A stretch of DNA of 64,000 nt from assembly GCF_039536765.1 (NCBI RefSeq), contig NZ_BAAAZF010000001.1, positions 868,001 through 932,000 of the forward strand. Direction: 5' to 3'. Below, in pieces: positions 17,893 through 25,717 of the stretch. The notes beneath the pieces were generated by a model, which saw only the letters and a list, made by a program, of their open reading frames with translations, ran no database searches and had not been told where the DNA came from. The position numbers and the translations under genes were made by a program. Every line of letters begins with the position of its first letter. The stretch's first letter is position 1. Source of the DNA: Parerythrobacter jejuensis. GTDB lineage: Bacteria; Pseudomonadota; Alphaproteobacteria; Sphingomonadales; Sphingomonadaceae.

Positions 17893-18924
17893 CTAGTCGC
17901 CGAGCAGCGATTCCCAGGTTTTCTGGCCCACGATGCCATCATCGGCCAGACCCTTGCTGCGCTGGAAGTCCTTCACAGCCTGCAAGGTCTTGGGACCGAA
18001 ATCGCCATCCTGCACGATGCCGAGCTGTTCCTGCAGGAACTCGACATCCTCGCCCTTGTCGCCGACCCGCAAAGGCGCGCGGGAGCGTTGGGCTTCCTCT
18101 TTCTTGGCCTTCTTGGTGGTAGGCTTGGATTCCTTGGTCGCGAGCAGGGCTGTCCATGTTTGCGCCCCGACAATCCCGTCCGGGTGCAGTTTCGCCTTCT
18201 TCTGGAATTTCACCACGGCCGCCTTGGTGCCCGGCCCGAAATCCCCGTCCTTGGTGATGCCCAACAGCTCTTGCAGATGCATCACAGCCTGGCCGGTATG
18301 GCCCATGCGCAAGACCGGATGCGGATTGTCTGTCCGTGCGCCGCCACCTGCGAAGATATCGTAGGCGCGTGCCATCTTCTGATCGTATTTGTTCTTCCAG
18401 TACTGCGAGCCGTTATAGCCGCGCGCAAAACCCTTCCAATCAAGCCGACGCAGCTCATCGTCGAGCTTGTTGGACTTGATGAACTGAACGAACGCATCGA
18501 GCTGTTTGCCCGAACTTTCGACCATCGCCTTCACGAAATCCTCGACATTGGAATAGCCGACCAGCTTGTGGTTGAAGCCCATGATCTGGAATGCGCCCCA
18601 GCTTGCCGATTGCAGTGCAGCATTGCGATCGAGCCCGATGGCCTCTTCCAGCCGACCATATTCGCGGCTGCCGCCCTTGTAGCCGCCCCATTTGGGCCAC
18701 GAGATATGCGAATGGCTCTGCGTCCATTTGCCGTTCGTCTTGCGGTGGAACCAATGGCGTTCGAACAGGATCTTGGGCCGCCCGTCGTTCTGGTAGCCAC
18801 CGCCCAGACTTTCAACCTGCGCCACGGCACGCACCGCCGGCACACTGCAGCGCAAGGCGGCAGCGGCACGTTCAAAATCCGCATCGGTTAGCGGTGATGG
18901 GTCTCCAACAAATTCACTCGGCAT
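17893..18924 (-). CDS. N-acetylmuramidase (DUF3380) with two peptidoglycan-binding domains
   Basis: 343 residues. The catalytic N-acetylmuramidase domain spans about 15-190, with VAQVESLG carrying the likely catalytic E38 and the family blocks PKILFERHWF, SASWGAFQIMGFN and GYNGSQYWK. Two peptidoglycan-binding type-1 domains follow (about 200-262 and 278-342), each with DGDFGP and GIVG...TW motifs, separated by a Lys-rich linker. No signal peptide is visible. This architecture is shared by phage endolysins and chromosomal muramidases, so a prophage remnant is possible, but no other phage genes are nearby. Confidence 0.88.
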   Translation of the reverse strand: MPSEFVGDPSPLTDADFERAAAALRCSVPAVRAVAQVESLGGGYQNDGRPKILFERHWFHRKTNGKWTQSHSHISWPKWGGYKGGSREYGRLEEAIGLDRNAALQSASWGAFQIMGFNHKLVGYSNVEDFVKAMVESSGKQLDAFVQFIKSNKLDDELRRLDWKGFARGYNGSQYWKNKYDQKMARAYDIFAGGGARTDNPHPVLRMGHTGQAVMHLQELLGITKDGDFGPGTKAAVVKFQKKAKLHPDGIVGAQTWTALLATKESKPTTKKAKKEEAQRSRAPLRVGDKGEDVEFLQEQLGIVQDGDFGPKTLQAVKDFQRSKGLADDGIVGQKTWESLLGD

Positions 18925-18975
18925 CGCGTATTCCTTCCCCTCAAAGTGGCAGCTTTGCGATCGATCATTGTGCAG

Positions 18976-19725
18976 TTAACCCGAGTCTTTTTTTGTAGGA
19001 TAGCAGGAAAACGCCATTTGGCCGACAGGCCCGATCCATTCGCCATTTACCTTGAAGACCTCCGCTATGGTGCGGGCAGCCAGCGCCTTGTCCGGTTTCG
19101 CGTCGGCGACAATGCGTCCCTGATCGAGAAGCACCACCCGATCGGCATGGTTTCGGGCCATAGCCAGATCGTGCAGCACCAGCACCACCCCGGCCCCGGC
19201 ATCGGCCTGCGCGCGAAGATGATCGATCAGGGTAAACTGGTGTGCGAGGTCCAGCGAGGCGAGCGGCTCGTCCGCCAGGATCCAGTCTGGCTCCCCTGCC
19301 AGCACCCGTGCCAGCAAGACGCGCGCACGTTCGCCGCCTGAAAGGGTCGAAACAGGCCGGCCAGTGAAGGAGCCAAGGTCGAGCGCGGAGATGGCGCAAT
19401 CAATGGCGCTATCGCCCTGGTCGCCATGCGGCAGTCGGCCAAGCGCGATCAAATTGCGGACCGACATATCCCAAGCGACTTCACCGTCCTGCGGTAAATA
19501 CCCGATCCGGCGCGCACGCTCGCGCGGCTCCAACTGCGCGATGTCTACGCCATCGAGTACAACATCGCCGTGCGCACCATCCTGCAATCCGGCCAGCGCC
19601 GTGAGCAAGGTCGACTTGCCAGCGCCATTGGGCCCGCAGATCGCCGTGACCGTGCCGGGCTCGAGCGCCATCGTAGCATCGACCAGTCGTCCATCGACGC
19701 CAAGCGATTGTGTCTGGAGGCTCAT
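18976..19725 (-). CDS. btuD: ABC transporter ATP-binding protein, vitamin B12 uptake
   Basis: 249 residues from the ATG at 19725, which overlaps the TGA of the permease (ATGA). Walker A GPNGAGKST, signature LSGGERAR, Walker B ILADEPLASLD and switch His (VLHDLA) are intact. It belongs to the FecE/BtuD group that powers import of B12, haem or iron chelates. The B12 assignment comes from the operon, which sits under a cobalamin riboswitch together with a TonB receptor, binding protein and permease. Confidence 0.9.
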   Translation of the reverse strand: MSLQTQSLGVDGRLVDATMALEPGTVTAICGPNGAGKSTLLTALAGLQDGAHGDVVLDGVDIAQLEPRERARRIGYLPQDGEVAWDMSVRNLIALGRLPHGDQGDSAIDCAISALDLGSFTGRPVSTLSGGERARVLLARVLAGEPDWILADEPLASLDLAHQFTLIDHLRAQADAGAGVVLVLHDLAMARNHADRVVLLDQGRIVADAKPDKALAARTIAEVFKVNGEWIGPVGQMAFSCYPTKKDSG

Positions 19726-20687
19726 GTCAGCCACCCGCGCGCATTGCGCCGCATTTTGAGCAACAGCCACAAGAAGAAAGGCGCGCCGACCAGGCTTAGA
19801 GCAATGCCCAGTCGCAATTCGGTGACCAGTGGCAGGATGCGCACGAGGCTATCGGCAACCAGCACCAGCAGCGCGCCCGCCAGCGCACTGGGCACCAGCA
19901 GACTGGACGGTTTGCGGTCTGTCAAAGGACGCACCAGATGCGGCACGATCAGGCCGACAAACCCGATGATCCCGGCCACGGCTACACCGCTTCCCACCGT
20001 AAAGCCGATCCCCACGATCAGCCACGCAAGCAAGCGGCCGGGCCGCACGCCCATCGATCGGGCGGTCGCATCGCCCAGTGTCAACGCATCCAGCGACGGG
20101 CCGATGCGCCACAGGCAGCCAATGCCGAACAGGGTCAACGGTGCGGCCAGATACAGGTCGTGCCAGCTCCGGTCAGTCAAAGCGCCCATCAGCCAGGTCA
20201 CGATCTGGCTCATGGCGAACGCATTGGGGGCAAGACTGATGGCGAGGCTTGTCAGCGCGCCAGCAAGGCTCGCAATCATCAGTCCGGCCAGTGTGAACAG
20301 GGCGATACCACCGGTCCGTCCGGCAATCAGCGCGAGCAGGGCCATTGCTCCGCCCGCCCCGATCAGCGCGAAGACCGGCAACAGGTAAGGCGAGGCTGCA
20401 TAGCCGAACCAGAAGCTGGCGACTGCCCCCAGGGCTGCCCCCGGGGCAATGCCAAACAGTCCGGGATCAGCCAATGGATTGCGCAAATAGCCCTGCATGG
20501 CCGCGCCGGCAGTGCCCAGGCCAGCCCCGACGACCATCGCCAATAGCCCGCGCGGCAGGCGCAATTCGGCCAGAATCACGGCGGCATTGGGCGTAGCGGC
20601 AGGGTCCAGCCAGACCCGCCCCGCCAACAGCGAGAGCGGGAATGCCACCAGCAGGCACCCGAGCAGGATGACCGTTGCGCGGCTCAC
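19722..20687 (-). CDS. btuC: FecCD/BtuC-family ABC transporter permease
   Basis: The start is the GTG at 20687, overlapping the TGA of the binding-protein gene (GTGA); the longer frame adds hydrophilic residues that overlap that gene. 321 residues with about ten membrane segments. Family motifs are RLPRGLLAMVVGAGLGTAGAA near the N-terminus and GIIGFVGLIVPHLVR in the second half, the loop that contacts the ATPase. It forms the inner-membrane channel for cobalamin import. Confidence 0.92.
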   Translation of the reverse strand: MSRATVILLGCLLVAFPLSLLAGRVWLDPAATPNAAVILAELRLPRGLLAMVVGAGLGTAGAAMQGYLRNPLADPGLFGIAPGAALGAVASFWFGYAASPYLLPVFALIGAGGAMALLALIAGRTGGIALFTLAGLMIASLAGALTSLAISLAPNAFAMSQIVTWLMGALTDRSWHDLYLAAPLTLFGIGCLWRIGPSLDALTLGDATARSMGVRPGRLLAWLIVGIGFTVGSGVAVAGIIGFVGLIVPHLVRPLTDRKPSSLLVPSALAGALLVLVADSLVRILPLVTELRLGIALSLVGAPFFLWLLLKMRRNARGWLT

Positions 20688-21502
20688 GAAGCGATCTCGC
20701 GTCGGATACCTTTTAGGCGTTCGACGGCCCGGATAATCGTCGGCCCGCCGCAAAACAGCAGATTGGGCGCCAGTTGCTCCGTCCGCAGGTCTGTCAGTTG
20801 ATCGAGTATCGGGTGGGCCTGGGCCCGTTCCTGCCCGGCCACCAGCAAGATGTGCGGCGGATCGGCCAGCATGCGCTCCAGCGAAAGATAATCCGCCTGT
20901 TGCAGGCCGCGCGCAGCGCTATGGCTGGCAAAACCGGTGTGCTCCATCAGCTGCGTAACAAGAGCACCCTCTCCCGGCACAATGCCGCCGGGCTGCCACA
21001 GTACCGTCGGCAATCCTGCGCCAGCCCATGCACTGTCTGCCATCTCCGCATCGATCCGCGCGACCAACATTTCACCGCGGTCTGAGTTGCCCGAAAGGCT
21101 GGCTAGCCATCGGACCTGTTCAAGGCTTGTCGTCACATCCGACGCGATCCCAAGCGTTTCGACACGGATGCCGAGCCGTTCCAACCCCGCTCGTGTGGCC
21201 GGTGCCATAAAGCTGCTGCCAATCACGATGTCCGGATCGAGCGCAACGATCTCCTCCACCGTGCCACCCGTGGCCGCGAACGTGCGGGCCGCATCGATAT
21301 CCATCGAGGTGGAGCGGGCATTGTGGCTGTAATGCGAGATCGCCAGCAGCTGTCCCGGCATTGCCACCTCGGCCAGGATGGCATCGGCGCAAGGGTTCAA
21401 GCTGACGATGGTGGGCGCATCACCCTCGGGCACTGCGGCGGGGTGCGCCTGCGAACACCCCGCCAGCACGGCCGAGGCCAAAAGGAGCGTGACGCCCCTC
21501 AA
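20684..21502 (-). CDS. btuF: Periplasmic cobalamin-binding protein (lipoprotein)
   Basis: 272 residues, starting at a TTG that overlaps the TGA of btuB (TTGA). The lipobox LAGC puts the lipid-modified Cys at residue 15. The fold is that of helical-backbone class III substrate-binding proteins: APTIVSLNPCADAILAEV near the start and GGTVEEIVALDPDIVIGSS in the first lobe. It would pass B12 from BtuB to BtuCD. Lipid anchoring differs from the soluble E. coli BtuF but is common elsewhere. Confidence 0.88.
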   Translation of the reverse strand: MRGVTLLLASAVLAGCSQAHPAAVPEGDAPTIVSLNPCADAILAEVAMPGQLLAISHYSHNARSTSMDIDAARTFAATGGTVEEIVALDPDIVIGSSFMAPATRAGLERLGIRVETLGIASDVTTSLEQVRWLASLSGNSDRGEMLVARIDAEMADSAWAGAGLPTVLWQPGGIVPGEGALVTQLMEHTGFASHSAARGLQQADYLSLERMLADPPHILLVAGQERAQAHPILDQLTDLRTEQLAPNLLFCGGPTIIRAVERLKGIRREIAS

Positions 21503-23514
21503 AACCCGAACCGTACCCCGCCGAACACACCGCGCCCGGCCTGGCCGTATCCGGCCGCCGTCTGGTATTGCTCGTCAAAGAGGTTTTCGACCCGGCCAAA
21601 CAGCACCAGATGCTTGTCATCGGCCAGTTCCGCCACCGGTAATTCGGCCCGCAAGTCGAAGACCAGATAATTGTCCAGGCGGGTGGCATTGAATGCATCG
21701 TCAAAAGCGCTGGAGACGATCCGGATATCTGCCCCGACCGAAAGTCCGGTTGTGTCCCATCGATCCAGAATGCCGACAGTCCAGTCGAGCGACCCCGTGA
21801 AGGCATGGCGCGGCCTCCGGGCCAGTCGGTTGCCCTGTGTTGCCGCACCCGCGCTGCGGTCTTCGGTATCGATATAGGCATAGGCCACCCGGGCCTGCAG
21901 AACGTCGGCCAGCGTCACGCCTGCCTCTAACTCGATCCCTTGCGCACGAGCTTGGGCGACATTGTCATAGGTTCCGAAGGGGCGATTGGTGCAGATCCCG
22001 CCTGCCACGCCGAAACAGCTGACAAACTGGATCAAATCCTCGCTGTCGCGGCGATACAGCGTGGCGCTGGCATAGGCCGGCGCGCTGCGGTCTTTCCATG
22101 CCAGCCCAAGGTCGAAGCTGGTGCTTTTCTCCGGCACGAGATCGTCATTGCCGAAGTCGGAAAAGAGCTGGAACAGGCTCGGCGCCTTGAAGCCTTCACC
22201 GATACTGGCCTTCACTCTTAGATCAGTGGCGATTTCGTAGCTGATGTCCGCGCCGAAGCTGGTCGCACTGCCAAAGCGGGCGTGATCATCCTGCCGCAGC
22301 CCGAGATGGCCCGACAGGCCGCCGAATTCGATGCCAAGCTGCACATGCCCGCCAATGATGCGGGTATTCTGCCGAGGCGTGAAATTGGTTTCCAGGCTGG
22401 TCCATTCGGCATCGGCCCCGAAATTGACCAAGACCGGCCCGATCGGGCGCCATTCACCCTTCACATCGATCCGGTCCGAATGGCCATCGCTGGTGAAACC
22501 GGGCGCCGGACCCACGGCCGGGTCGAAATTGGCACGCTGCGTATCGGCGAAGGAATAGGCCGCTTGGACAAATAGTGGCCCGGCATCACGCATAATCCCG
22601 ACAGATGCGGAATATTGCGTGGTCTCCTGGAATTCAGCCGTGTCCGACAAGGTGAAAGTCGGGAACGGGAACCCGTCAATCTCCAGTTCGCCTTCGGCAT
22701 AGCGGCCGCTGGCGAAGAGCTCGATCGTGTCCGACAAATAGAGCCGTCCACGACCCGACAGCGCGAATTGCTCGAACCCGTCCGGCTCCGTCCCGCTCGC
22801 TGCTGCCGAAAACCCGTCGGAGGAGTAATACCCGCCAGCAAGGCCGAGAAAACCGGTATCCCCTTCCACGCCCCCGGCCAAAGTGACGCTGAGCGTATCG
22901 CGTGCGCCATATTCAACGCTGCCATCGAGGCCCGTCTCCGCCCGGCTGCGCACTGCCATGACCCCGCCTAGCGCATCGCTGCCCCAGACCGTCGAGTTGG
23001 AGCCGCGCAGCAAATCGATCTGGGCAATAGTGCCGGGCAGCAGATTGCCGAAATCGAACCCGCCAGCCGGGGAAGACGGATCGTTGACCCGCACGCCATC
23101 GACCAGAACCAGCAATTGCTCCGCTTCTGCTCCGCGCACGCGCACGCCGGTAAAGCCGCCAACGCCACCATTGCGGCTGATCGTGACACCCGGCGCACGG
23201 CGCAGGAGGCGGGTGAGGTCAGGACCCTGGACCTGTTCGATTTCCTCGCGCTGGATGATGGTGACCGGCTGGCCGGTATCCTCCACTTCGATCGGCGTGC
23301 CGGTCACGGTAATCGTGACCACCTGCACTGGAACGCCAAAGCCACCGACGATCGGTTCAACCGAGACCGGATCGTCCGAAACACCCGGCTCGCGTTGCGG
23401 ATCGTAGATGATCCGGTCAATCGCATCCTGCTGTTCCGGCGATACCGAAGTATCCTGCGCGGAAACCGGCAGCGACACTACTGCACAACTCAACAATAAC
23501 AGATATTTACGCAT
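21499..23514 (-). CDS. btuB: TonB-dependent vitamin B12 receptor
   Basis: 671 residues: signal peptide (1-19, ending SLPVSA), an N-terminal extension, a candidate TonB box in VQVVTITVTG (about 63-72), a plug domain (about 75-190, with GVRVRGAEAEQLLVLVDGVRV) and a 22-strand-type barrel ending in the terminal Phe of FGGVRFGF. It carries B12 across the outer membrane. A cobalamin riboswitch upstream and direct coupling to btuF-btuC-btuD support the ligand. It is the first gene of the operon. Confidence 0.93.
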   Translation of the reverse strand: MRKYLLLLSCAVVSLPVSAQDTSVSPEQQDAIDRIIYDPQREPGVSDDPVSVEPIVGGFGVPVQVVTITVTGTPIEVEDTGQPVTIIQREEIEQVQGPDLTRLLRRAPGVTISRNGGVGGFTGVRVRGAEAEQLLVLVDGVRVNDPSSPAGGFDFGNLLPGTIAQIDLLRGSNSTVWGSDALGGVMAVRSRAETGLDGSVEYGARDTLSVTLAGGVEGDTGFLGLAGGYYSSDGFSAAASGTEPDGFEQFALSGRGRLYLSDTIELFASGRYAEGELEIDGFPFPTFTLSDTAEFQETTQYSASVGIMRDAGPLFVQAAYSFADTQRANFDPAVGPAPGFTSDGHSDRIDVKGEWRPIGPVLVNFGADAEWTSLETNFTPRQNTRIIGGHVQLGIEFGGLSGHLGLRQDDHARFGSATSFGADISYEIATDLRVKASIGEGFKAPSLFQLFSDFGNDDLVPEKSTSFDLGLAWKDRSAPAYASATLYRRDSEDLIQFVSCFGVAGGICTNRPFGTYDNVAQARAQGIELEAGVTLADVLQARVAYAYIDTEDRSAGAATQGNRLARRPRHAFTGSLDWTVGILDRWDTTGLSVGADIRIVSSAFDDAFNATRLDNYLVFDLRAELPVAELADDKHLVLFGRVENLFDEQYQTAAGYGQAGRGVFGGVRFGF

Positions 23515-23614
23515 CTATACTCCATCACAAGCCTATGCCGCTCATGACGGAGCCTCGCGGGATTGCGAAAGCCCTCGCGCCTTGCCATCGGTACACCCCG
23601 CCCGCGGCTCGAAC

Positions 23615-23805
23615 GACAGTCGCAGGCAGGTCTCCTGGCTCCCGGATCATCGCAGCGCGCCCCGCCTTCCCGCCTGCCCGGATGGGCCAGCAGTGGCATA
23701 ATGGAGCGCGTGCTCCCCGGTCACAGTTGCGGGGGCAGCGGAAGTTTCGCACTTCCTTCCCTCTTAGGCCGATCTTCACCGGCAACCCGTGACGTGCGGT
23801 GCGGA
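23615..23805 (-). promoter_or_regulatory. Cobalamin (adenosylcobalamin) riboswitch
   Basis: Read on the minus strand, the region contains the canonical B12 box AGCCAGGAGACCTGCC (within 23622-23640) near its 3' end and, upstream, GCTGCCCCCGCAACTGTGA and a CCGGTGAAGATCGG block matching the conserved 5' core. The element lies about 100 bases ahead of the btuB start. Bound cobalamin would shut off the btuBFCD operon through the 23515-23614 stretch. Confidence 0.93.
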
Positions 23806-23881
23806 TAGGCGCGCGCGCATTGGCAGGCAACCCCCTGAGGGTGGCAAACATCTCCCCCAGGGCCAAACCTCAAGGCGGGGA

Positions 23882-23896
23882 TTAACCGTGCATTAG
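23882..23896. promoter_or_regulatory. Possible CtrA-type site (one mismatch)
   Basis: TTAA-CCGTGCA-TTAG differs in one base from the CtrA half-site pair TTAA-N7-TTAA of alphaproteobacteria. It lies upstream of the cell-wall hydrolase at 24029 and of the riboswitch start, so it could serve either gene. This is weak evidence on its own. Confidence 0.25.
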
Positions 23897-24028
23897 GCAC
23901 CCGGATTAACGCCGCTTTGCCGGGTGTGCCGCCATAGGACGATGCGAATTCGATCATCGCTGCCGGGCAATCCTTAGGATATCGGCAAAACTCCCCCGGA
24001 TTGAACCGAAGGATTGCCTCGCTTGACC

Positions 24029-25150
24029 ATGCCCGCCACCTCGACTGCCAATCGCTTTGCGTTCCAGCGCAAGCGGCGCGGGCTTGGCAAACGGTCGCGG
24101 GCCCTGATCGCGCTGGCAGCGGCCATTGCGGTTCCGGCCTTTGCTGCCCCGTCGGACTGGCGCGGCTTTACGCTAGGGGCCCAGCCAGAGGCTGAATTGG
24201 TCCCGGACGTGACCCCGATGCCGTTCGAGCAGCCGGGCGGAAGTTTCCCCGGATCGGCGTTCTACTATCTCGAGGACGCACCCGAACTGGCCTATGATTT
24301 CGAGGCCGCGATCGAAGGCGCTGACGATGCCGGACAGTATTTCAATCCGATTGAAGTGATGACCGGCGATCCCGCGCAAGCTGTCGAAGTCCGCTCCGCC
24401 GGGCCGGCTGCCGCTGCGTTCCGCAATGGTGGATCCGGGATCGACAAGGCGCGCGCGCTGCAATGCCTGGCCACAGCAGTATATTACGAAGCGGCGAGCG
24501 AAAGCACCGGCGGGCAGAAGGCTGTCGCGCAGGTCGTTCTTAACCGGGTCGCCCATCCGACCTATCCGCGCAGCGTTTGCGGCGTGGTCTACCAGGGATC
24601 GGAGCGCCGGACAGGTTGCCAGTTCAGCTTTACCTGCGACGGATCACTCGCGCGCAAGCCCGCCCGCAGCAGCTGGGCCAAGGCAATGCGGGTCGCACGC
24701 GAGGCGCTGTCGGGCGATGTCTATGCGCCCGTTGGCCACGCCACGCATTATCATACGACCTGGATCAACCCCTATTGGGCGAGTAGCCTCGATCTGATCG
24801 GCACCATCGGCGCGCACCGGTTCTATCGCTGGCGCGGGTCCGCCGGTAAGCCAAGCGCATTCCGCACCATCTATATCGGCGGTGAACCCTTGCCCAAGCC
24901 TAAGCGCCGCCTTGCCGCAGCAGAGGCCGAAGCCGCATCGGGCGCAGCCGATCCGGTCGCTCTGGCCAATGCCTACGAAGAAGCCCGCAAGAAAGCCGAG
25001 GCCGCTGCCCGTGCAGCATCGGCGCCAACCTACACGCCCGAGATCGAGGCGCGTGGCGGGGACTCGCTGTTCACTGCGGAAAAGCTGCCCGGGGTGGGCA
25101 ATGTGAAACCTGAATATGCCAATGCCGGGCAATGGAAAGAGCAGCCCTGA
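24029..25150 (+). CDS. SleB-like cell wall hydrolase (Hydrolase_2 family)
   Basis: 373 residues from the ATG at 24029 (an upstream TTG at 24014 is less likely). A basic N-terminus leads into a hydrophobic segment (ALIALAAAIAVPAFAA), probably a signal peptide or anchor. The hydrolase domain covers about 142-262; CLATAVYYEAASES contains the likely catalytic E154 and VLNRVAHPTYPRSVCGVVYQG is the family block. An Ala-rich helical tail with the pattern ARKKAEAAARAA follows. The family resembles the catalytic part of the spore cortex-lytic enzyme SleB, here serving peptidoglycan remodelling in a non-sporulating bacterium. Confidence 0.88.
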   Translation: MPATSTANRFAFQRKRRGLGKRSRALIALAAAIAVPAFAAPSDWRGFTLGAQPEAELVPDVTPMPFEQPGGSFPGSAFYYLEDAPELAYDFEAAIEGADDAGQYFNPIEVMTGDPAQAVEVRSAGPAAAAFRNGGSGIDKARALQCLATAVYYEAASESTGGQKAVAQVVLNRVAHPTYPRSVCGVVYQGSERRTGCQFSFTCDGSLARKPARSSWAKAMRVAREALSGDVYAPVGHATHYHTTWINPYWASSLDLIGTIGAHRFYRWRGSAGKPSAFRTIYIGGEPLPKPKRRLAAAEAEAASGAADPVALANAYEEARKKAEAAARAASAPTYTPEIEARGGDSLFTAEKLPGVGNVKPEYANAGQWKEQP

Positions 25151-25287
25151 GCCGCGCAAGTGCCCCGGCCCGCAGGTAAACCTTAACGCCCGCGAAACCT
25201 TGTGCAGGAGCAAAGATTTAGCGGGTTCGCAGCTACATCGGTCCTCGAGGTCAAAACACCTGTCGCACTCTGAAGGACGCCCCCAAT

Positions 25288-25599
25288 ATGACGCTTCATT
25301 TCGCCGCTGCGCGTTCTGCTACTCGGTCCCCGATCGCGCGTGCCCTGTCACGCCGTGCGGTTGCGCGGGCAGCGAATGACAATGGCGATGCGGCCAGTCT
25401 GCAGGCAGATGACAAGCTGATCCATGCCGCGCTACGCCATTTTGCGGAACACGGTCTGGGGGCCGCGCGCGAAGCGCGCAAACAGGCGGAAAAATCCTTC
25501 TTCGAAGGTGACCGGCAATCCTACGATTGGTGGCTGGGCATTTGCCGCACTCTCGATCGCCGGATGGCCGAAGAAATGGACCGGCGCAAACAGCGCTGA
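25288..25599 (+). CDS. Small conserved-type hypothetical protein
   Basis: 103 residues, basic N-terminus (ARSATRSPIARALSRRAVARAANDN) followed by a helical region with HGLGAAREARKQAEKSFFEGD and a charged tail ending RRKQR. No signal peptide cleavage site or membrane segment. Codon use and the absence of a competing frame support a gene. Proteins with the AANDN motif are common in Erythrobacteraceae, but no function is known to me. Confidence 0.65.
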   Translation: MTLHFAAARSATRSPIARALSRRAVARAANDNGDAASLQADDKLIHAALRHFAEHGLGAAREARKQAEKSFFEGDRQSYDWWLGICRTLDRRMAEEMDRRKQR

Positions 25600-25717
25600 G
25601 TCCCCTTGCCTGAGAGCGTTGCCAACCGCGAGTTTCGCGGCGACGGCGGCTATCCCGTGAAGATGGTAAGCGGCGCGTTAACCAGATCGTGACCTCTTGC
25701 GCATAGTGCAAAAGCCT

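Noticed and set aside
17893-18924. Prophage remnant suggested by the endolysin-like muramidase
   Set aside because: No other phage-type gene, integrase or attachment site nearby; such muramidases are common chromosomal genes.
25661-25680. Second CtrA-like site (TAAG-N7-TTAA) before the GGDEF-EAL gene
   Set aside because: Two mismatches to the half-site pair; expected by chance.
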